Assembly (NCBI RefSeq): GCF_029983815.1
Contig: NZ_JASBYU010000013.1
Location: 1-49,621 of the forward strand
Length of the DNA: 49,621 nt
DNA from: Lagierella sp.
Lineage (GTDB): Bacteria > Bacillota > Clostridia > Tissierellales > Peptoniphilaceae
Direction: 5' to 3'
Shown: positions 26,222 to 34,127 of the stretch, in pieces
Layout: the number at the start of each line of letters is the position of its first letter
Position numbering within the stretch: the stretch's first letter is position 1
The notes under the pieces: model-generated
Seen by the model: the letters and a program-made list of their open reading frames with translations, nothing else
Told to the model about the DNA's origin: nothing
Databases searched by the model: none
Translations under genes and position numbers: made by a program

Positions 26222-26245
26222 ATAAGTAAATCGAACATATGAACG
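26201..26245. promoter_or_regulatory. Paired CGAACAT-type operators flanking the -10
   Basis: Two 14-bp sites in inverted orientation, 26201-26214 (minus strand CGAACATTTGAACA) and 26232-26245 (plus strand CGAACATATGAACG), are separated by 17 bases containing the -10. Each keeps the left LexA half-site CGAACAT, but the second half reads GAAC instead of GTTC, so the half-sites are direct rather than inverted repeats. Binding by LexA is likely from context but not certain. Confidence 0.5.
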
Positions 26246-26254
26246 GAGGAAGTC

Positions 26255-26548
26255 ATGAAAAAATATAGAATCGTAAATAAATTAAGATTTTTTGTTGGAA
26301 TAACTAGCATAATATTGATCGCTACAGCTATTATTCTACTTATTTTTAAATACACATTATCAAAGGGCAATGAAGACAAGCCTATTTATTCTAATTATAC
26401 AGTAAAATATTCTCAGACAGTCTGGGACATTGCAGAAGAAACCAATTACAGGGGAGATATTAGAGAATTGGTAGACGAAATAATAAGGGTAAATGAACTT
26501 AAAGATTCAACAATTTACCCTGGACAAGTTATAGTGATTCCTCAGTAG
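26255..26548 (+). CDS. LysM membrane protein, YneA-like SOS cell-division inhibitor
   Basis: A 97-residue protein with a basic N-terminus, one transmembrane helix (about 11-33) and a C-terminal LysM domain (about 47-97, NYTVKYSQTVWDIAEE to YPGQVIVIP) placed outside the membrane. The architecture and the divergent position next to lexA match YneA of Bacillus, which delays division during the SOS response. It has a strong ribosome site (GGAGGA), a consensus promoter and GAAC-type operator repeats. The stop lies in the loop of a terminator hairpin. Division inhibition is inferred from context and domain order. Confidence 0.85.
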   Translation: MKKYRIVNKLRFFVGITSIILIATAIILLIFKYTLSKGNEDKPIYSNYTVKYSQTVWDIAEETNYRGDIRELVDEIIRVNELKDSTIYPGQVIVIPQ

Positions 26549-26581
26549 GAGTCACTATAACTCATTTAATGGGTTTTTTTT
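26531..26581 (+). terminator. Tandem hairpin terminator after the LysM gene
   Basis: A 12-bp stem (26531-26542 with 26547-26558, loop CAGT) contains the stop codons of both convergent genes: TAG of the LysM gene at 26546-26548 and TAG of the recombinase at 26557-26555. It is followed by a 7-bp hairpin (26559-26565 with 26569-26575) running into a long T-run to 26581. It ends the plus-strand transcript. Confidence 0.75.
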
Positions 26582-27508
26582 CACCGCATCTCTAAGACCT
26601 TCATTGTCTACATGGGTGTAAATTTGTGTTGTCGATACATTTTCGTGTCCTAAAATTTCTTTTAAAAGCAAAATATCTACATCTCCATACTTATACATCA
26701 ATGTAGCGGCAGTATGTCTTAGCTTATGAACGGAAAACACCTTAGTATCCAGTCCAGCCTTTTCTAAATAATGGTCTACTCTTCTTTGTACAGTTCTATT
26801 ACTGATTTTAGTATTTCTATTGCTTACAAAGAGATAGGGGTCCTCAATGTCAGGTCTTACCTTTAAATAATCATCAATAGCTTTATTACAAACCTTGTTT
26901 AGATAAATTGTTCTTTCCTTATTTCCCTTTCCAACAACGGTTAAAGTATCATCTTTTAAATCGGATATCTTTATATTAGTCAATTCATTTAACCTTAATC
27001 CACAGTTTAAAAATAGCATTATTATAGCTAGATCCCTTTTTTTATCAAATTCATTTTTTTCAGTATAAATAACATTGATAAGTCGTTTTGATTCTTCCAA
27101 GGTTAGATATACAGGATTTTTCTTTTGAATACGAGGACTTTCTAAATTATGAGCTGGATCTTTCTCGATAGTTTTCCTAATTTTAAAAAGATAGTCAAAA
27201 AAAGTTCTTAAGCTAGAGGCTGTTCTTGATCTAGTAGTAGTAGAATTATTCTTATATCGATCTGTATAAGCTAGGTAAGCATGAAGATCTGGCAGATCAA
27301 TTTTTTTAAAGTATCTTTCTGGAAATTCTTTAATGTCAATTTCTGGAATATCTTGAATTTTAAATTTGTCCATGTTAAATCGGTAAGTAATAAATTTTAA
27401 GAAATTAGAGATACTATATCCATATTCTTTTGTGGTGGAAGGAGATCTTCCTTTAATTGTTTCAATATAGTCTAAAAAGTCTACTAAGATAAGAGGGTAG
27501 TCTTTCAA
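26555..27508 (-). CDS. Xer-type tyrosine recombinase
   Basis: A 317-residue tyrosine recombinase with an N-terminal SAM-like core-binding domain (to about 130) and a C-terminal catalytic domain. Catalytic landmarks are R in LNCGLRLNEL, H and R in HKLRHTAATL, H in LGHENVSTT and the tyrosine in QIYTHV. I chose the TTG start because AAGGTG lies six bases upstream; the GTG nine bases earlier has no ribosome site. No phage genes surround it, and similar recombinases sit near lexA in clostridia, so a chromosomal Xer role is more likely than integrase. A 28-bp dif-like palindrome lies in its leader. Confidence 0.88.
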   Translation of the reverse strand: MKDYPLILVDFLDYIETIKGRSPSTTKEYGYSISNFLKFITYRFNMDKFKIQDIPEIDIKEFPERYFKKIDLPDLHAYLAYTDRYKNNSTTTRSRTASSLRTFFDYLFKIRKTIEKDPAHNLESPRIQKKNPVYLTLEESKRLINVIYTEKNEFDKKRDLAIIMLFLNCGLRLNELTNIKISDLKDDTLTVVGKGNKERTIYLNKVCNKAIDDYLKVRPDIEDPYLFVSNRNTKISNRTVQRRVDHYLEKAGLDTKVFSVHKLRHTAATLMYKYGDVDILLLKEILGHENVSTTQIYTHVDNEGLRDAVKKNPLNEL

Positions 27509-27534
27509 AATAATCACCTTTTTTTAATTTTAAT

Positions 27535-27562
27535 TTGTCGCAAAATAATAGTTTTGTGACAA
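27535..27562. promoter_or_regulatory. 28-bp dif-like 11-6-11 inverted repeat
   Basis: Arm TTGTCGCAAAA (27535-27545), centre TAATAG (27546-27551), arm TTTTGTGACAA (27552-27562). The arms are complementary except for one position, and symmetry stops exactly at 11 bp on each side. This is the geometry of Xer recombination sites (two 11-bp binding arms around a 6-bp exchange region). It lies in the predicted leader of the recombinase, so an operator or an RNA hairpin are alternatives. Confidence 0.5.
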
Positions 27563-27576
27563 TTACCTTAATTTTT

Positions 27577-27605
27577 ATTATATAAGAAGAAGCTGAAAAA
27601 GTAAA
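27577..27605 (-). promoter_or_regulatory. Promoter of the Xer-type recombinase
   Basis: On the minus strand TTTACT (27605-27600), a 17-base spacer and a perfect TATAAT (27582-27577). Transcription would start near 27570, placing the palindrome at about +8 to +35. Confidence 0.55.
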
Positions 27606-27942
27606 GCTCTTTAGTATTTAATTTGAATTTACAACTATTAGATTGTTCCTGTAATTATAATTCCTTTATGTCCCTTTGACTCTTATTTTAGGCGAGTATT
27701 TTGATACCTCGTAAAATTTGAATTTTTAATAAATTAATTCAGATCTCATTTACCATAAAAGCTCTTTCAGAAAATTCAACTAGAAAATTCACATAAGTAA
27801 TCAAATGTTTTAGCTCTTCGATCTCCCAAGGCATATTTAATCATTTACTTTAACTCTTAATATCATTAATCTATGTGTTTCTAGTAAAATAATAGGAAAA
27901 ATTTTAGTAAATCAATTTTTAAGCTAAAAAACCAAAACCCAC
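27606..27942. other. Gene-poor stretch between the recombinase promoter and the aminotransferase terminator
   Basis: About 340 bases with no convincing gene, RNA or repeat. Apart from the 31-residue minus-strand frame listed separately, I see only AT-rich sequence and a small hairpin around 27690-27715. It is the longest non-coding stretch in a window where most genes overlap or nearly touch. Confidence 0.6.
27739..27834 (-). pseudogene. Possible 31-residue small gene or decayed gene remnant
   Basis: A minus-strand frame starting MPWEIEELKHL and ending FMVNEI. The composition (amphipathic, with W, Y and several E/K) looks protein-like rather than random, but there is no ribosome site before the ATG and no promoter I can recognise. 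It may be the surviving piece of a lost gene or chance. I do not recognise a family. Confidence 0.22.
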
Positions 27943-27980
27943 AAAAAACAAGGCCTAAATTTGCGTTTTAAGGCCTTTTT
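27943..27980. terminator. Terminator downstream of the aminotransferase gene, bidirectional
   Basis: A stem built on AAGGCCTAAA (27950-27959) and the complementary 27967-27977, with one bulged A. On the minus strand it runs into TTTTTT (27948-27943), ending the PHP-aminotransferase transcript. On the plus strand it also ends in five T. Confidence 0.8.
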
Positions 27981-28052
27981 AAAATGCTTTTAGTATAATT
28001 GTATGGCAAACCAGCAAAACCCTTTAAATAGTCCGATAATTTCCTGCTATAT

Positions 28053-29246
28053 CTATCTTATCGACTTTTCAAACTGAATCAACCTATTTAAACCTTCACT
28101 AACAGATTTTTCATCTGTGGCATAGGAAATTCTAATATAATCATCATTTCCAAAAGCTTCGCCTGGAACTACAGCTACTTTATAATCATTTAATAAAACC
28201 TTGGCAATCTCTGAAGATTTAAGAAGCTTTTGGTCTTTATAAATTTTATTTTTAAGAAAACTGATATCAATAAAAATATAAAAAGCTCCACTTGGATAAA
28301 TAAAATCAAGTCTAGAATTTTTTAACAGAAAATCTATTGCTATTTTCCTACGCATGGAAAATTCTGAAATCATATATTCAATATCCGGATTATTTTTTTC
28401 TTCTAGTAATGCAATATATCCTGCGTATTGTGCGATAGAATTTGCACATGCTGTACTATGACTTTGAATGGACGTCATTAACTTTATCAACTTTTCATTT
28501 GCTGCGCAATAACCTAAACGCCAACCTGTCATAGAATAGGTTTTAGAAAATCCACTAATCGTTATAGTTTTTTCTTTTATTTCATCTCCAAGACAAGCTA
28601 AACTTGTATGATTGCATCCATAGGTTAGTCTTTCATAGATTTCATCAGAGATAATAAAAATATTATTTGCAATAGCCCAATTTCCAATTAGTAATAACTC
28701 TTCTTCGCTATATACAGATCCAGTTGGATTATTGGGATTGTTTAAAATCAATAATTTTGCTTTATCTGTTAAATGTTTATCAAGTTCATCTACTGTAACT
28801 TTAAAATCATTCTTTGGAGAAGTATTGATTATTACAGACTTACCTCCAGAAATTTTAACCATTTCAGTATAACTAACCCAATAAGGAGCTGGAATTATTA
28901 CTTCATCATTTTCTTCTATAATAGCTAATATAGCATTAAATAAACACTGTTTTGCTCCCGTAGATACAAGTATATTACTAGAATTATAATCTATAGAATT
29001 GAACTCTTTAAATTTTTTTACAATTTCTTTCTTTAATTCAATTATTCCACTTGTAGCGGTATATTTTGTGAATCCATTACTAATTCCCCTTATAGCACCA
29101 TCAATTATATAACTTGGAGTTTTGAAATCTGGCTCACCTACTGTTAAATTAATAACTTCTATTCCCTGTGACTGAAGCTCCTTTACTTTTGCAGACAGCT
29201 CTAAGGTCATAGAAGGAGATATATTTTCTATTTTTTTACTATACAT
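28053..29246 (-). CDS. Pyridoxal phosphate-dependent aminotransferase (aspartate aminotransferase family)
   Basis: A 397-residue class I/II aminotransferase of the AspC/AspB group. The N-terminus VINLTVGEPDFKTPSYI and the middle LNNPNNPTGSVYSEEEL are typical, and the PLP lysine lies in ISGFSKTYSMTGWRLGY. The C-terminal arginine region is in DYIRISYATDE. Aspartate/2-oxoglutarate is the likely activity, but related enzymes use aromatic amino acids or alanine. It has a good AGGAG site and lies 10 bp after the PHP gene, forming a two-gene operon with a terminator behind it. Confidence 0.9.
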   Translation of the reverse strand: MYSKKIENISPSMTLELSAKVKELQSQGIEVINLTVGEPDFKTPSYIIDGAIRGISNGFTKYTATSGIIELKKEIVKKFKEFNSIDYNSSNILVSTGAKQCLFNAILAIIEENDEVIIPAPYWVSYTEMVKISGGKSVIINTSPKNDFKVTVDELDKHLTDKAKLLILNNPNNPTGSVYSEEELLLIGNWAIANNIFIISDEIYERLTYGCNHTSLACLGDEIKEKTITISGFSKTYSMTGWRLGYCAANEKLIKLMTSIQSHSTACANSIAQYAGYIALLEEKNNPDIEYMISEFSMRRKIAIDFLLKNSRLDFIYPSGAFYIFIDISFLKNKIYKDQKLLKSSEIAKVLLNDYKVAVVPGEAFGNDDYIRISYATDEKSVSEGLNRLIQFEKSIR

Positions 29247-29256
29247 AATTACTCCT

Positions 29257-30075
29257 TTAAGATCTCACCTTGTGTAGTGATTTTAATCTTTCCACAGAAC
29301 TCTTTGGACAAAGATAGTTTCCTATAAGTAGATCATCTTGAAAATAACGTCCATGACAATCACTCCCACTAGTAGGAATAAGCTTATGCTTTTGAGATAA
29401 CTGTAGAAATTTGAGAATTTCATTTTTTCTATGTTTGGAATTGATTACCTCTATACCATCAATTCCGCTTTTTATAACATTATCTATTTGTATGTCATCT
29501 AAGTGAAAAGGATGTGCTAAAACAGCCACACCACCGGAATTTTTAATAATTGCGATGATTTCTTTAATTGAAACATTGTCCTTTTTAATATAGGCTAATC
29601 CATTTTCACCTAAGTATTTATCAAAAGATTCTTTCATACTTTTAACATACCCATGTTCCATCAGGTACATAGCTATATGGGTTCTTGATGAGAATTGGGT
29701 TTTTTTGTATTTATTCAGATCATTAATGCTTATTGGAATATTTAATTCGTTAAGTTTATCCAAGATTGCATCAATTCTATTAATTCTTGATAATTGTAGA
29801 GATTTTGTTAAATTGTTTAAATCCGAATCTCCCTCATCTATAAAATACCCTAGAATATGAACTTCTTTATTCATAAAATTGATTCCAAATTCAACGCCTG
29901 GAATAAATTCTAAATCATTTATCTTTGCAAGATAACTTGCTTCTTTTACTCCTCTAAGAGTATCATGATCGGTTAAAGAAAATCCAGTTAGTTTTTTAGA
30001 TTTAATCATATTAACAATTTCTTGTACGCTAAAAAATCCGTCTGAATATGTGGAATGAATGTGTAAGTCAAACAT
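29257..30075 (-). CDS. PHP domain phosphoesterase
   Basis: A 272-residue PHP-domain metallophosphoesterase. Metal-binding motifs are HIHSTYSDG at the N-terminus, SLTDHD, AHPFHLDD and GSDCHG. Relatives include RNase AM/TrpH (YciV), which trims 5' ends of RNA or hydrolyses 3',5'-bisphosphonucleotides. Placing the start at MFDLHIHS is supported by GGAGG six bases upstream; a longer version would add 31 residues without a ribosome site. It heads a two-gene unit with the aminotransferase, downstream of the rny terminator. The substrate is inferred from the family only. Confidence 0.88.
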   Translation of the reverse strand: MFDLHIHSTYSDGFFSVQEIVNMIKSKKLTGFSLTDHDTLRGVKEASYLAKINDLEFIPGVEFGINFMNKEVHILGYFIDEGDSDLNNLTKSLQLSRINRIDAILDKLNELNIPISINDLNKYKKTQFSSRTHIAMYLMEHGYVKSMKESFDKYLGENGLAYIKKDNVSIKEIIAIIKNSGGVAVLAHPFHLDDIQIDNVIKSGIDGIEVINSKHRKNEILKFLQLSQKHKLIPTSGSDCHGRYFQDDLLIGNYLCPKSSVERLKSLHKVRS

Positions 30076-30230
30076 TAGTACCTCCAAATACTTCTCAGCT
30101 AAATAGGCCATTTTTTTAATATTGACCGGTTTAAATTCTAATACCTTTGTAAAAATTTTCCTTAACAAGGATATTATATTATTACCCTTTTAAGATAACC
30201 ATGTACTTTTGGACTATAAATTTTTATATT

Positions 30231-30264
30231 AAAAAAACAAATCCTACCGGAGTAGAATTTGTTT
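30231..30264 (-). terminator. rny terminator
   Basis: A 13-bp stem (30235-30247 with 30252-30264, one G-U pair, four-base loop) runs on the minus strand into seven T (30237-30231). Confidence 0.88.
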
Positions 30265-30274
30265 ATCTAATAAT

Positions 30275-31813
30275 TTACTTTGCGTATTCTATTGCTCTAA
30301 TTTCACGAACAACATTAACTTTAATTTGACCAGGATATTCCAATTCATTTTCAATTCTAGAAGATATATCCCTGGCAAGCAGTATCATTTCATCCTCTGA
30401 AATTTCATCCGGCTTGACCATTATTCTCAATTCTCTACCCGCTTGAATAGCGAAAGAATTTTCTACACCATTGAAAGAATTAGCAATAGACTCAAGATTT
30501 TCAAGTCTTTGAATATAACTTTCAATAGCTTCTCTTCTTGCACCTGGTCTAGCAGCTGAAATAGCATCTGCAGCTTGAACTAAAACTGATTCTATGCAAT
30601 TAGGTTCAACATCTCCATGATGTGATTCAATACAATTAATGACTTCAGGTTTTTCTTTAAATCTCTTTGCTGCCTGAACCCCTAATTGAACATGTGGTCC
30701 TTCAATTTCATGGTCAATTGCCTTACCTATGTCATGCAATAAACCACCTCTTTTTGCAAGACGAACATCAGCGCCAACTTCTTGAGCTAACATACCGGCA
30801 ATTTGAGCTACTTCTACAGAATGTTTTAATACATTTTGTCCATAACTTGTTCTATAATTTAATTTACCTAATAGTTTGACAATTTCAGGATGAATACCAT
30901 GAAGTCCGACTTCGTAACATGCGTTTTCTCCATGTTTCTTAATGGCAATTTCAACCTCTCGACTGGCCTTTTCAAAAAGATCCTCAATCCTAGTAGGATG
31001 AATTCTACCATCCATGATTAACTTTTCTAAAGTTATCCTTGCTACTTCACGTCTAACTGGATTAAAAGCTGATAATACTACAGCTTCAGGTGTATCATCT
31101 ATTATTAGATCTACTCCCGTAAGTGTTTCAAAAGCTCTAATATTTCTTCCTTCTCTACCAATAATTCGTCCTTTCATTTCATCATTAGGTAATGAAACTA
31201 CAGAAACTGTGGATTCTGCTACATAATCTGCTGCATATCTTTGTATAGAAGCGGTAACTAAATCTCTAGCAATATCATCAGCCTTTTCTTTAGTTTCTGC
31301 TTCAAATTCCTTAATAATCATTGCTTGTTCATGTGTAACTTTTTCTTTCAAATCTTCAAGTAAAACTTCTCTAGCTTCTTCTTGAGTTAGATTAGCAATT
31401 CTTTGTAATTCTTGGCCTTGTTCTTCTAAAACTTTTTCAATTTCTTGATTTTTTAATTCTGTTTTTTTCAGTTCAGAGTCAAGTTTTTGCATTTTTGAGT
31501 CCAGTTTTTCACTTTTAATTTCAAGATTTTCTTCTTTTTGAAGAATTCTTTTTTCAGACTTTTGAATTTCTAATCTTCTTTCACGATTTTCTTTTTCTTG
31601 GTCGGTTCGTAATTTAAAAATTTCATCCTTAGCTTCTAATAACATAGCTTTTTTAGTAGTTTCTGCTTCTTTACTAGCATCATTAATAATTCTTGCTGCA
31701 TGGGTTTCAGCAGATCCTATTTGTTTTTCAGCAATGTTTTTTCTAATTAAAAATCCGACTACCAAGCCGATTACAAGGGTTATTAAACTTGCAATTATAG
31801 CAAATATATCCAT
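30275..31813 (-). CDS. rny: Ribonuclease Y
   Basis: A 512-residue RNase Y, standard length. An N-terminal transmembrane helix (about 3-24) is followed by a long coiled coil rich in E/K (about 30-190), a KH domain (GRIIGREGRNIRAFE) and the HD domain with HDIGKA. It is the membrane-anchored endonuclease that starts mRNA decay in Firmicutes. The ATG chosen lies seven bases after AGGGGG; a TTG six bases upstream would crowd that site. It has its own consensus-like promoter directly behind the Rad50-like operon. Confidence 0.97.
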   Translation of the reverse strand: MDIFAIIASLITLVIGLVVGFLIRKNIAEKQIGSAETHAARIINDASKEAETTKKAMLLEAKDEIFKLRTDQEKENRERRLEIQKSEKRILQKEENLEIKSEKLDSKMQKLDSELKKTELKNQEIEKVLEEQGQELQRIANLTQEEAREVLLEDLKEKVTHEQAMIIKEFEAETKEKADDIARDLVTASIQRYAADYVAESTVSVVSLPNDEMKGRIIGREGRNIRAFETLTGVDLIIDDTPEAVVLSAFNPVRREVARITLEKLIMDGRIHPTRIEDLFEKASREVEIAIKKHGENACYEVGLHGIHPEIVKLLGKLNYRTSYGQNVLKHSVEVAQIAGMLAQEVGADVRLAKRGGLLHDIGKAIDHEIEGPHVQLGVQAAKRFKEKPEVINCIESHHGDVEPNCIESVLVQAADAISAARPGARREAIESYIQRLENLESIANSFNGVENSFAIQAGRELRIMVKPDEISEDEMILLARDISSRIENELEYPGQIKVNVVREIRAIEYAK

Positions 31814-31890
31814 TGACAAGCCCCCTTTTTATTAAATTTTCAAGATTCTAAATATGACTAATTAAAAAATTTCGCCATACATATACCTAA

Positions 31891-31919
31891 ATTATAAGGT
31901 TTATAGCATGATAAGTCAA
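31891..31919 (-). promoter_or_regulatory. rny promoter
   Basis: On the minus strand TTGACT (31919-31914), a 17-base spacer and TATAAT (31896-31891). The -35 begins six bases after the stop of the upstream gene, with no terminator between them. Confidence 0.8.
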
Positions 31920-31924
31920 GTTCA

Positions 31925-32581
31925 TCAATACTCCAGGGTTTCGGTAATGGATTCAAAATTTTCCTTGTGAATTCTATATCTTTTATTTCCTATGGATGCA
32001 AGATGCTCATTATGAGAAATAATAATCATCTGTTTGTTAAATTCCTCAGAAATTTTTTTGATAAAATCTGCAATATTAAATATATAGTCCTCGCTTACAT
32101 GTTTGGCGGGTTCATCTAATATGATAGGGCCTTCAATTTTTGGTGAAATCTTTAATAAAAATGATATTCTTAAAGCTAGTGAAAGAATATCTATTACCCC
32201 TCCCCCACGGGTATCCTCTATTTTATACTTATATTCTTTGTCCTCAGCATGCTCTATAATAAAAAATTCTGCAGAATTCTTACCTCTTAATTGACTTAGT
32301 TCTATTTTAAATTCCATCTTAGAATTAAAAACTAATTCAAGACATGAGGTTACAATATTTTCTATCTCTTTCGAAGATTGAAGTCTCGAAAAATCAGCGG
32401 TTTCCTTTAATAGTGTATCAACTAATATAAGATCCTCAGACTGAGTATCTAATTGATTCAAACTTTCTTTAAGCCTATTAATGTTTTTTTCAATTGATAT
32501 TTTTTCACCCATTGCCTGATGGTATCTGTTTTTTTTGTCCGAAAATTTTGTTCTTAAACTATTATAATCAAATGTATTCAT
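31925..32581 (-). CDS. Rad50/SbcC-like ATPase, C-terminal half as a separate protein
   Basis: A 218-residue protein equivalent to the C-terminal lobe of a Rad50/SbcC ATPase. Residues 1-75 are coiled coil. The head then shows a glycine-rich signature-like segment RGGGVIDILSLALR (125-138, degenerate compared with LSGGE), Walker B GPIILDEPAK (151-160) and the H-loop IIISH (187-191). There is no Walker A; that lies in the gene two upstream. It starts right after the stop of the 77-residue coiled-coil gene and has its own AGAGGA site, so it is a designed cistron and not a frameshift fragment. It should pair with the N-half to make a working ATPase head (inference). Confidence 0.85.
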   Translation of the reverse strand: MNTFDYNSLRTKFSDKKNRYHQAMGEKISIEKNINRLKESLNQLDTQSEDLILVDTLLKETADFSRLQSSKEIENIVTSCLELVFNSKMEFKIELSQLRGKNSAEFFIIEHAEDKEYKYKIEDTRGGGVIDILSLALRISFLLKISPKIEGPIILDEPAKHVSEDYIFNIADFIKKISEEFNKQMIIISHNEHLASIGNKRYRIHKENFESITETLEY

Positions 32582-32815
32582 TTAATCCTCTGGAAGTAAT
32601 TTCTCTGCTTCAAAGAGAAGACTGTCAATTTCTGATTGCAAATTTAATATTTCCTTTTCCAATTCTTCAGGTTCTATTCCAAGTTCCTTAATAGAAGCTA
32701 TTAGCTCTTCTTTATTATTATTTAAGGTTTCTAACATCCCTTCAGCTTTAGTCCTATTTATCTTAGCTATATCTAGATTTTTCTTTAATTTACTTAATCT
32801 TTCATTGTAGTCCAT
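32582..32815 (-). CDS. 77-residue coiled-coil protein between the two Rad50-like halves
   Basis: A small, charged, almost entirely helical protein with heptad-like leucines (KLKKNLDI... LETLNNNKEELIASIKELG... LEKEILNLQSEIDSLLFEAEKLL) broken by a GIEPEE turn near residue 46. It has its own AGAGGTG site four bases before the ATG, one base after the stop of the N-half. In a normal Rad50 this position would encode the coil just after the zinc hook. It may bridge the two halves or cap the hook, but this is inference. I do not recognise a named family. Confidence 0.75.
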   Translation of the reverse strand: MDYNERLSKLKKNLDIAKINRTKAEGMLETLNNNKEELIASIKELGIEPEELEKEILNLQSEIDSLLFEAEKLLPED

Positions 32816-32816
32816 C

Positions 32817-34127
32817 TTACACCTCTAATTCATCTAAAATTCTAGAAATATGTTCATCATCAATTTTATTGTAACAGAAAGGACAAACTGCAGCCTCCTT
32901 TAAAAGATTGATATAAAAATTAACTGCATTTCTATACTTGTCTTCCAAATCTTTTAGATAAGTATGAACTTTTTTTTCTTGAATACTTAAGTTTTTGTAA
33001 TTATTAAATTTGTCTTCAAGAATTTTAATCTTGTGAATCATATTCTCTAATTCTTTAGTCATATTTATTATTTTATTTAATTCTTTATACCGATTTCTGT
33101 ATTTTGTTAAATTCTCAATTTTTTGAGTTAGGTATTCTAAATTCCTATTTTTTTCTTTTAAAATACTAATTTTATCTACTTTTTCTGAAATCGCCAAATA
33201 TTTTTGCTCTACTCCTTCAACATTGACTTTATTTAGATAGCTATTTAAATCTTCCATTCTTGATTTTGTATAGCTAAATCTTTTATTCAGGTTAGTTAAT
33301 GATTTTAAAGAATTGACCTTTAGCATTAAGCCCTCTAAAAGGCTATCTATAGTATCCAAGTTTTCAAATTTTTTTAACAGTATTTTAGTGGATTTTGTTC
33401 TTTCTTGATTATTATAAAATTCAACCTTTAACTTTTCTACCAAGGTAAGTCTTGATTTTAAATTATCTACTTTCGAAAATATGAACTCCAGTCTATCTAT
33501 TCTTTCTTTTTCTGCATTTAGATAATCAAATTTTTCGAGTAATTTAATTTGATTATTTAATTCTTTTTCTAAGGTTTTCCTGTTTGAATTTAACTCATGC
33601 ATATCTTTCGAAAGTCTATTAAGGGCTTTGTCAATTTTATCTACACCAGCTAATCTACCTACAGCGTTTGCTTTTACAGATGGAGTCTCAGTGATTAAGA
33701 AAGGACTTTCCAATTGTTCTGCGAAGTTTAAAGAAATTTTATTATTATTTCCTAGGTCTATTTTATTAATTCCAGAAACATCTATTACCTCTTGAGGAAC
33801 ATTTACGCCAAATCCTTCATATCGCTCAATTTTTTTATCAGGAGAAACTATTTCATAGTAGTTTTTAGATTTACTTCTACCGCGAACTATGGAAAAACCA
33901 TTACTTAAATTTACAGTTACTATAGCCTCGGTTTTTCCTTTCTTGATAATATCAGTTCCCGAAGGTTCATTGAAGAAGACCCATTTTAATGCTCGAAAAA
34001 CTGCTGTTTTTCCACTATCAGATGGTCCAATAATGACATTTACATTCTTATCAAATTCTAGACTTGTCAAATCATGAGATTGAAAATTTTCTATCGTTAC
34101 ACTGTGGATATAGACTTCATCTCTCAT
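32817..34127 (-). CDS. Rad50/SbcC-like ATPase, N-terminal half ending at a CxxC hook
   Basis: A 436-residue protein. The head opens with YIHSVTIENFQSHDLTSLEF and Walker A GPSDSGKT (34-41) in the Rad50/SbcC style, followed by the Q-loop region around FAEQLESPF. Residues from about 170 to 410 are long coiled coil. The chain ends with CPFC (415-418), the zinc-hook motif, only 18 residues before the stop. Signature and Walker B motifs are missing and lie in a separate downstream protein. The start overlaps the nuclease gene by 11 bp, with AGGTG six bases before the ATG. A complete SbcC would be one chain of about 1000 residues. Confidence 0.88.
   Translation of the reverse strand: MRDEVYIHSVTIENFQSHDLTSLEFDKNVNVIIGPSDSGKTAVFRALKWVFFNEPSGTDIIKKGKTEAIVTVNLSNGFSIVRGRSKSKNYYEIVSPDKKIERYEGFGVNVPQEVIDVSGINKIDLGNNNKISLNFAEQLESPFLITETPSVKANAVGRLAGVDKIDKALNRLSKDMHELNSNRKTLEKELNNQIKLLEKFDYLNAEKERIDRLEFIFSKVDNLKSRLTLVEKLKVEFYNNQERTKSTKILLKKFENLDTIDSLLEGLMLKVNSLKSLTNLNKRFSYTKSRMEDLNSYLNKVNVEGVEQKYLAISEKVDKISILKEKNRNLEYLTQKIENLTKYRNRYKELNKIINMTKELENMIHKIKILEDKFNNYKNLSIQEKKVHTYLKDLEDKYRNAVNFYINLLKEAAVCPFCYNKIDDEHISRILDELEV

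Noticed and set aside
26555..27517. The tyrosine recombinase as a prophage or element integrase
   Set aside because: No phage, transfer or cargo genes and no direct-repeat attachment sites are nearby. The flanks are core genes, and the sequence looks Xer-like.
31925..34127. The three Rad50-like frames as one sbcC gene broken by frameshifts or sequencing errors
   Set aside because: Each junction has stop, ribosome site and ATG in good spacing (AGAGGTG then ATG; AGAGGA then ATG). Random frameshifts would not create these, and the motifs divide cleanly between the products.
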